Notes under the pieces: model-generated
What the model was told of the DNA's origin: nothing
Databases searched by the model: none
The model's input: the letters and a program-made list of their open reading frames with translations, nothing else
Shown here: positions 5,771 to 8,557 of the stretch, piece after piece
How positions within the stretch are numbered: the first letter of the stretch is position 1
Layout: each line of letters starts with the position of its first letter
Source of the DNA: Candidatus Sulfopaludibacter sp. SbA3
GTDB lineage: Bacteria > Acidobacteriota > Terriglobia > Bryobacterales > Bryobacteraceae
Length of the DNA stretch: 8,557 bases
Assembly (NCBI GenBank): GCA_900290315.1
Contig: OKRF01000184.1
Coordinates: 12,770 to 21,326 of the forward strand
Direction of reading: 5' to 3'
Program-made: the position numbers and the translations under genes

Positions 5771-7084
5771 ATGGAAATCACCCGGCGATCTCTTTTGAGC
5801 GGCTCTGCTGCCGCCTTCACACTAGTCAAGCCCCACCTGGTGCGCGGCGCGGGCAAGGAGAAGCTGCGCGCCGGAATTGTGGGATGCGGTGGGCGCGGCA
5901 CCCAGGCCGTGGTCGATATGCTCACCGGCAATGAGAACGTGGAACTGGTCGCCATGGCGGATCTGTTCGAAGACCACCTGGAAGATTCCCTCAAGCAGTT
6001 GCGCGACCCCAAAACCCTCAGCCGCCACGCCGGCATCACCGTGGAGCGCGACGGAAATTCGAAGGAGATGAGCGCACAGGACCTGGTGGCGTCCCTTCAG
6101 CCGCGCATTCAGGTGTCTCCCGAAGCGCACTTCACGGGCTTCGACGCCTACCAGAAACTGGTGAAGAGCGATCTCGATATCGTCATGCTGGCCACCCCGC
6201 CGGGCTACCGTCCCATCCACTTCGAAGCCGCGGTGGCTGCCGGCAAGCACGTCTTCACCGAGAAGCCCATCGCCACCGATGCCACCGGCGCCCGCCGCTT
6301 CATCGCCGCCGGGCGTGCCGCCACCGGCAAGAAACTCACCGTGATGGCCGGCGCCCAGCGACGCCAGGACAAAGCCTACATCGAGACTGTGCGCAAGATT
6401 CACGATGGGGCCATTGGGGAAATCGCCGCCCTCTATGCCTCCTACCTGAGCGGCCCCGTCTTTCACGCCTCGGCCCGCGACCCTAAGTGGGGCGATATGG
6501 AGTGGGAACACCGCAACTGGTATTCATTCCTGTGGTTGTGCGGCGACCAGGTGGTGGAACAGCACTTCCACAACATCGATTTCATGAACTGGGTGATGGG
6601 GTCGCCTCCGGCGCGTGTGGTGGCATCCGGCGGCGCGGCCTGGCGCCCGCCTGAACCGCTTTACGGCAACATCTACGACCACATGGCTTCCGATTTCGAA
6701 TACCCCAACGGCGTCCGCTTGAGCAGCCACTGCCGGCAGTATCAGCGGGGCGCTTTCAATAACGTGAGCGATCTCATCGTCGGCACCAAAGGCCGCAGCA
6801 CCGGCACCGACCTGGGCAGCAAGGGAATCAACTCGCAAGTGCAGGAGCACATCAACCTGGTGGATAGCATCCTGGGCCGCGGCCCCTACATCAATCTGTC
6901 CCAGCCCATCGCCGAGAGCACCCTGACGTGCATCATGGCCCGCGAGTCCGCCTATTCGGGCATGGCCATTACGTGGGACCAGATCCTGAATTCGAAACAG
7001 GACCTGATGCCCACGCAGTTCGGCTACGACGTCAAGATGGACCCTGCTCCGCTACCCGTACCCGGCCAGTACAAGTTTGTTTGA
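5771..7084 (+). CDS. Tat-exported Gfo/Idh/MocA family oxidoreductase
   Basis: NAD(P)-dependent oxidoreductase of the sugar/inositol dehydrogenase-like superfamily, probably acting outside the cytoplasm; the substrate is unknown. The start is placed at ATG 5771 because it gives MEITRRSLLSGS, a twin-arginine signal (Arg5-Arg6) with a hydrophobic stretch to about residue 19; an upstream in-frame ATG at 5684 would add 29 unrelated residues and precede both promoter candidates. The mature part starts with the Rossmann loop GIVGCGGRGTQ (35-45), then ATPPGYRPIHFEAAVAAGKH (141-160), the hallmark EKP (164-166) and EQHFHNIDFMNW (263-274), where His267 and Asp270 fit the catalytic pair of the family. 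The C-terminal half is the family's alpha/beta sheet domain. The 437 residues are typical of the Tat-bearing subgroup common in Acidobacteria, Planctomycetes and Bacteroidetes. Divergent from the sigma-54 activator gene. Confidence 0.9.
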   Translation: MEITRRSLLSGSAAAFTLVKPHLVRGAGKEKLRAGIVGCGGRGTQAVVDMLTGNENVELVAMADLFEDHLEDSLKQLRDPKTLSRHAGITVERDGNSKEMSAQDLVASLQPRIQVSPEAHFTGFDAYQKLVKSDLDIVMLATPPGYRPIHFEAAVAAGKHVFTEKPIATDATGARRFIAAGRAATGKKLTVMAGAQRRQDKAYIETVRKIHDGAIGEIAALYASYLSGPVFHASARDPKWGDMEWEHRNWYSFLWLCGDQVVEQHFHNIDFMNWVMGSPPARVVASGGAAWRPPEPLYGNIYDHMASDFEYPNGVRLSSHCRQYQRGAFNNVSDLIVGTKGRSTGTDLGSKGINSQVQEHINLVDSILGRGPYINLSQPIAESTLTCIMARESAYSGMAITWDQILNSKQDLMPTQFGYDVKMDPAPLPVPGQYKFV

Positions 7085-7105
7085 CGCTCCCGCTTAGCCG
7101 TGGTT

Positions 7106-7138
7106 TTGGGGTCAGACCGAGGCGCATTATGACCCCGG
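7106..7138. repeat. Inverted repeat GGGGTCA/TGACCCC between convergent genes
   Basis: GGGGTCA (7108-7114) and TGACCCC (7130-7136) are perfect complements around a 15-base loop, and two more G-T pairs extend the stem to 9. It lies 23 bases beyond the oxidoreductase stop, and its right arm forms the last codons (GGG TCA on the minus strand) of the convergent OB-fold gene. Neither strand has a T-run after the stem, so it is not a standard intrinsic terminator. It could slow transcription from both sides or be a REP-like repeat unit. Confidence 0.5.
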
Positions 7139-7537
7139 CGGCCAGTAAGGACTGCCGCTCGCATCGCGCAAATACACCGTCTGGCCTTGCCGGCGCACTT
7201 CCTTCGCCAGCACTACGGCTCCTCCGTTGAACTTCACCTTCGAGCCCGTCACATTGATGCGGTCACCTTTGGCGAAGGAGAAATCGAAACCTTTCATGAA
7301 CTCCATGGGCGCCAGGTACACATCCAGGCTTTCCCTGCCCGTGTCCACCGTCAGGTGAAGCCCGCGCATCGGGCTGCTGCGCGGCACTTCGCGCGTCTCC
7401 GTCACTATGCCGTCGAACTCGACTGTCGCGCCCGGATCGTATCGCGGCTCTGCCGGTGCCGGCTGCCCGGCGCTGGCCGCGCGCGGGGCCAGCAGCGCCG
7501 CCAGAATCAACAACAGGAGCGGTAATCGGAAGATCAT
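7127..7537 (-). CDS. Small secreted OB-fold-like protein of unknown function
   Basis: The 136-residue product starts with a clear Sec signal peptide: a short basic start (Arg4), the hydrophobic run LPLLLLILAALLA (5-17) and a probable cleavage after ASA at residue 23. The mature part has about 110 residues of alternating beta strands: ATVEFDGIVTETREV, LHLTVDTGRESLDVYLAP, KGDRINVTGSKVKFNGG, AVVLAKEVRRQGQTVYLRD. The pattern of a barrel strand, a 'GD.I.VTGS.V' turn and a final 'LRD..G.PYW' resembles small periplasmic OB-fold proteins often annotated only as hypothetical; no catalytic residues are evident. A Shine-Dalgarno, AAAGGAAG (7553-7546), precedes the ATG at a good distance. It follows the RsbRD-like gene by 25 bases on the same strand. 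The last residues PPGS are encoded inside the GGGGTCA inverted repeat. Confidence 0.75.
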   Translation of the reverse strand: MIFRLPLLLLILAALLAPRAASAGQPAPAEPRYDPGATVEFDGIVTETREVPRSSPMRGLHLTVDTGRESLDVYLAPMEFMKGFDFSFAKGDRINVTGSKVKFNGGAVVLAKEVRRQGQTVYLRDASGSPYWPPGS

Positions 7538-7554
7538 GAGGGTTTCTTCCTTTC

Positions 7555-7573
7555 TGACGGCGTCAGGCCGTCA
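7555..7573. other. Stem-loop over the stop codon between the two minus-strand genes
   Basis: TGACGGC (7555-7561) and GCCGTCA (7567-7573) form a perfect 7-base-pair stem with a 5-base loop. On the minus strand it contains the stop codon of the upstream gene (7565-7563) and ends directly before the Shine-Dalgarno of the downstream gene. No T-run follows, so termination is not indicated; an effect on translation of the second gene is possible. Confidence 0.4.
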
Positions 7574-8015
7574 TGGACACGGCCCGGCGCAGCGCGCGTT
7601 CGTAGCCGCGGACCACATGAGTAATCAGCAAATCGAAGAAGAACCCCAGACGCCGATCCAATTCCTCTTCGGCGTACAGTTCCACGCTACTGTTCGAAGC
7701 GACGTGCTCTTCTACGAAGTCCAAAGTTATTTCGCGCATCAGGCACAAGCCCCGCACGGATTCGTGCAGCGGGATGTCCTGCTCAAAACGCAGCTTGCCG
7801 AGACGCTCGTAGCGGTTTCCCAGGTCCTCTTGGTTGCTTGGCGAGAGCCAGTGGCTGAGGCCCTCAAGAAGCTCGAGGTTCCACTCGCGCAATTCGCTGT
7901 CGAGCAGAGCCCGGATGTGAGGCATGTCCTTCTCGCGCCGGATCTGGTCAACCACCCGTTGGATGATCTGGCTGGCGTGCGTCTCGATCAGGTGAACAAG
8001 TTTGCCCGAAATCAT
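7563..8015 (-). CDS. Stand-alone RsbRD/RsbT-co-antagonist N-terminal-like helical protein
   Basis: A 150-residue, probably cytosolic, all-helical protein without signal peptide or membrane segments. The sequence resembles the N-terminal domain of RsbR-type co-antagonists and related sensor kinases: an initial helix with LVHLIETHASQIIQRVVDQI (6-25), LRALLDSELREW-like helix ending at Trp45, the core RYERLGKLRFEQDIPLHES (68-86), then LMREITLDFVEEH and a long terminal helix FFFDLLITHVVRGYERAL. In the known proteins this part senses or dimerises and is joined to a STAS or kinase domain; here nothing follows it, so it could act as a free partner. The family call is from memory of the pattern, so the function is uncertain. 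A Shine-Dalgarno-like AGGGGT (8026-8021) precedes the ATG at 8015. Confidence 0.68.
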   Translation of the reverse strand: MISGKLVHLIETHASQIIQRVVDQIRREKDMPHIRALLDSELREWNLELLEGLSHWLSPSNQEDLGNRYERLGKLRFEQDIPLHESVRGLCLMREITLDFVEEHVASNSSVELYAEEELDRRLGFFFDLLITHVVRGYERALRRAVSMTA

Positions 8016-8032
8016 AGCTCACCCCTGGCCGT

Positions 8033-8061
8033 ATTGTAGCGCCAAGTACAGTATGTATCCA
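8033..8061 (-). promoter_or_regulatory. Possible sigma-70-type promoter of the two minus-strand genes
   Basis: On the minus strand TGGATA (8061-8056) and TACAAT (8038-8033) are 17 bases apart, matching 4 of 6 and 5 of 6 positions. The expected start near 8026 would put the AGGGGT ribosome site at the very 5' end of the message, a short leader. Confidence 0.37.
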
Positions 8062-8088
8062 GGCCTTTGAGGACAAGACGCCAGACGG

Positions 8089-8282
8089 CACAAAACGATC
8101 GATCGTCTGTCCCGCCGCCAAGGAGCTAGCGGCCAACCAGGCGGCACCATCCGCACCGGCACCCTCGAAAATCCCGAACCGTGTGTCCGCCGCAAATCCG
8201 TGACAGGCGGCTCATGAGGCGAAGCTTCACCCGCCCGGATGAAAATTCGTTAGCCCCGTGGGACAGACGATCGTTTTTTGTG
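8089..8282. mobile_element. MITE-like segment bounded by imperfect terminal inverted repeats
   Basis: The left end (8089-8113) reads CACAAAA, then CGATCGATCGTCTGTCCC. The right end (8260-8282) read on the minus strand is CACAAAAAA, then CGATCGTCTGTCCC. They share 14 consecutive bases (CGATCGTCTGTCCC) and the outer CACAAAA; they differ by an extra CGAT on the left and two extra A on the right. The interior is 146 bases without a gene. No target-site duplication is visible in the flanks, so a mobile origin is inferred from shape only. Paired binding sites for a regulator or a long-range hairpin are alternatives. Confidence 0.4.
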
Positions 8283-8365
8283 TCTTCTTCGGGCTCTGCG
8301 GGCATTTTCGAAAGAGGCGAAGGAACCTGCAACTGTACCCAATCGTCCATTTTCATACCGATCGT

Positions 8366-8381
8366 TGCCCGCGCGCGGGCA
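8366..8381. repeat. Perfect 16-base palindrome
   Basis: TGCCCGCGCGCGGGCA equals its own reverse complement over all 16 bases. It is the first of several symmetric elements up to 8545. It may be a protein-binding site or the foot of a hairpin repeat. Confidence 0.5.
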
Positions 8382-8502
8382 CCCCAACAGGCTCGAAATT
8401 CGCCGTCTTTTGGCGAATCTTCGCGCCTGGCTCGAATTCGCCCCTTCGCGAAATCCCGACGCGTTCCCCCCCCATTTTCGCGGGCCCCTAACAGGGTCGA
8501 AA
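8375..8502 (+). repeat. Degenerate direct repeat, two copies about 104 bases apart
   Basis: Copy one (8375-8398) has GCGGGC, a C-rich linker, then CAACAGGCTCGAAA. Copy two (8480-8502) has GCGGGC, a shorter C-rich linker, then TAACAGGGTCGAAA. Over the final 14 bases 12 agree. A fainter third relative, GCGGGC-ATTTTCGAAA, is at 8298-8313. This looks like a decaying family of intergenic repeats. Confidence 0.42.
8398..8442 (+). other. Hairpin with two alternative left/right partners
   Basis: ATTCGCC (8398-8404) pairs perfectly with GGCGAAT (8412-8418) around a T-rich 7-base loop. The same GGCGAAT can instead pair with a second ATTCGCC at 8436-8442. The two stems exclude each other. No T-run follows either, so a terminator is not shown; the arrangement may come only from duplication of a repeat unit. 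Confidence 0.35.
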
Positions 8503-8526
8503 AACCGGTCGAGCGACTGGGTAACG

Positions 8527-8545
8527 CCGGCGATCTTGTCGCCGG
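8527..8545. other. Stem-loop near the window end
   Basis: CCGGCGA (8527-8533) and TCGCCGG (8539-8545) form a perfect 7-base-pair stem with the loop TCTTG. No T-run follows before the window ends 12 bases later, so its role cannot be judged. Confidence 0.4.
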
Positions 8546-8557
8546 TCGGCCAGTGCA

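Larger units (their letters stand above)
8062..8557. other. Gene-free, repeat-rich intergenic region at the right edge
   Basis: About 500 bases with no reading frame I would call a gene: the open frames at 8258-8491 (plus) and 8126-8356 (minus) lack ribosome sites, recognisable domains and coding-like composition. The DNA instead holds an inverted-repeat-bounded segment, a 16-base palindrome, several small hairpins, repeated TTCGC words, a direct repeat about 104 bases apart and an 8-base C run (8466-8473). It has no tRNA cloverleaf or intact transposase. It lies upstream of the RsbRD-like gene and runs off the window. Confidence 0.6.

Noticed and set aside
5822..6511. A 229-codon minus-strand frame opposite the oxidoreductase
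   Set aside because: Antisense shadow; the plus-strand product has the Rossmann, EKP and catalytic motifs.
7106..7138. Classical Rho-independent terminator between the oxidoreductase and OB-fold genes
   Set aside because: The stem is real, but no T-run follows on either strand and the loop is long (15 bases).
8385..8404. tRNA T-arm-like words (GGCTCGAAATTCGCC) suggesting a tRNA or an attachment site
   Set aside because: There is no acceptor stem, anticodon arm or D arm in register, and the T-loop pattern does not fit.
8258..8491. Small open frames in the right-hand intergenic region (also 8126-8356 on the minus strand)
   Set aside because: No Shine-Dalgarno, no recognisable domain; the frames run through hairpins and a C run, and their products look like random translation.
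8062..8557. CRISPR array
   Set aside because: Repeats are two or three degenerate copies at about 104-base spacing, not identical 25-40-base repeats with regular spacers, and no cas gene is present.

Overview
The window is GC-rich (roughly 60% by eye), densely packed bacterial chromosome. The gene set, the many Tat-exported or secreted oxidoreductase-type proteins and the style of the sigma-54 activator suggest an Acidobacteria-like soil bacterium (Solibacter/Bryobacter type). That assignment is inferred from protein flavour only; the window has no rRNA or other marker.

Layout. (1) 1-1916, plus strand: a tight cluster of the 3' end of a methylenetetrahydrofolate reductase (probably the C-terminal half of a homocysteine methyltransferase/MTHFR fusion), a TsaC/Sua5 threonylcarbamoyl-AMP synthase and a CrcB/Fluc fluoride channel. 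(2) 1890-2738, minus: a TcmP/LCM-type SAM methyltransferase whose 3' end overlaps crcB by 27 bases. (3) 2851-4164, plus: thioredoxin reductase (trxB) followed 3 bases later by a RidA-family enamine/imine deaminase. (4) 4149-5648, minus: a sigma-54 activator with an intact AAA+ core, a Fis-type HTH and an N-terminal half I cannot assign; it overlaps ridA by 16 bases. (5) 5771-7084, plus and divergent from the activator: a Tat-exported Gfo/Idh/MocA oxidoreductase. (6) 7127-8015, minus: a small secreted OB-fold-like protein and, upstream in the same direction, a stand-alone RsbR/RsbT-co-antagonist-like N-terminal domain protein. (7) 8016-8557: about 540 bases with no credible gene but many inverted and direct repeats.

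The most suggestive regulatory unit is the divergent pair in (4)/(5). The 122-base gap holds a GG-N10-GC sigma-54 promoter candidate pointing at the oxidoreductase gene, next to a gene for a GAFTGA-containing activator. A competing sigma-70-like promoter exists in the same gap, so the wiring is a hypothesis.

The most unusual DNA is at the right end. A 194-base segment is bounded by imperfect inverted repeats sharing a perfect 14-base core (MITE-like, or paired operator sites). It is followed by a cluster of perfect palindromes and hairpins, including two alternative partners for one strand of a stem. No CRISPR array, tRNA, rRNA, complete insertion sequence or phage gene was seen. I do not see a clear new multi-gene system; the housekeeping genes are ordinary, and the novelty candidates are the activator's N-terminal domain and the structured right-hand intergenic region.
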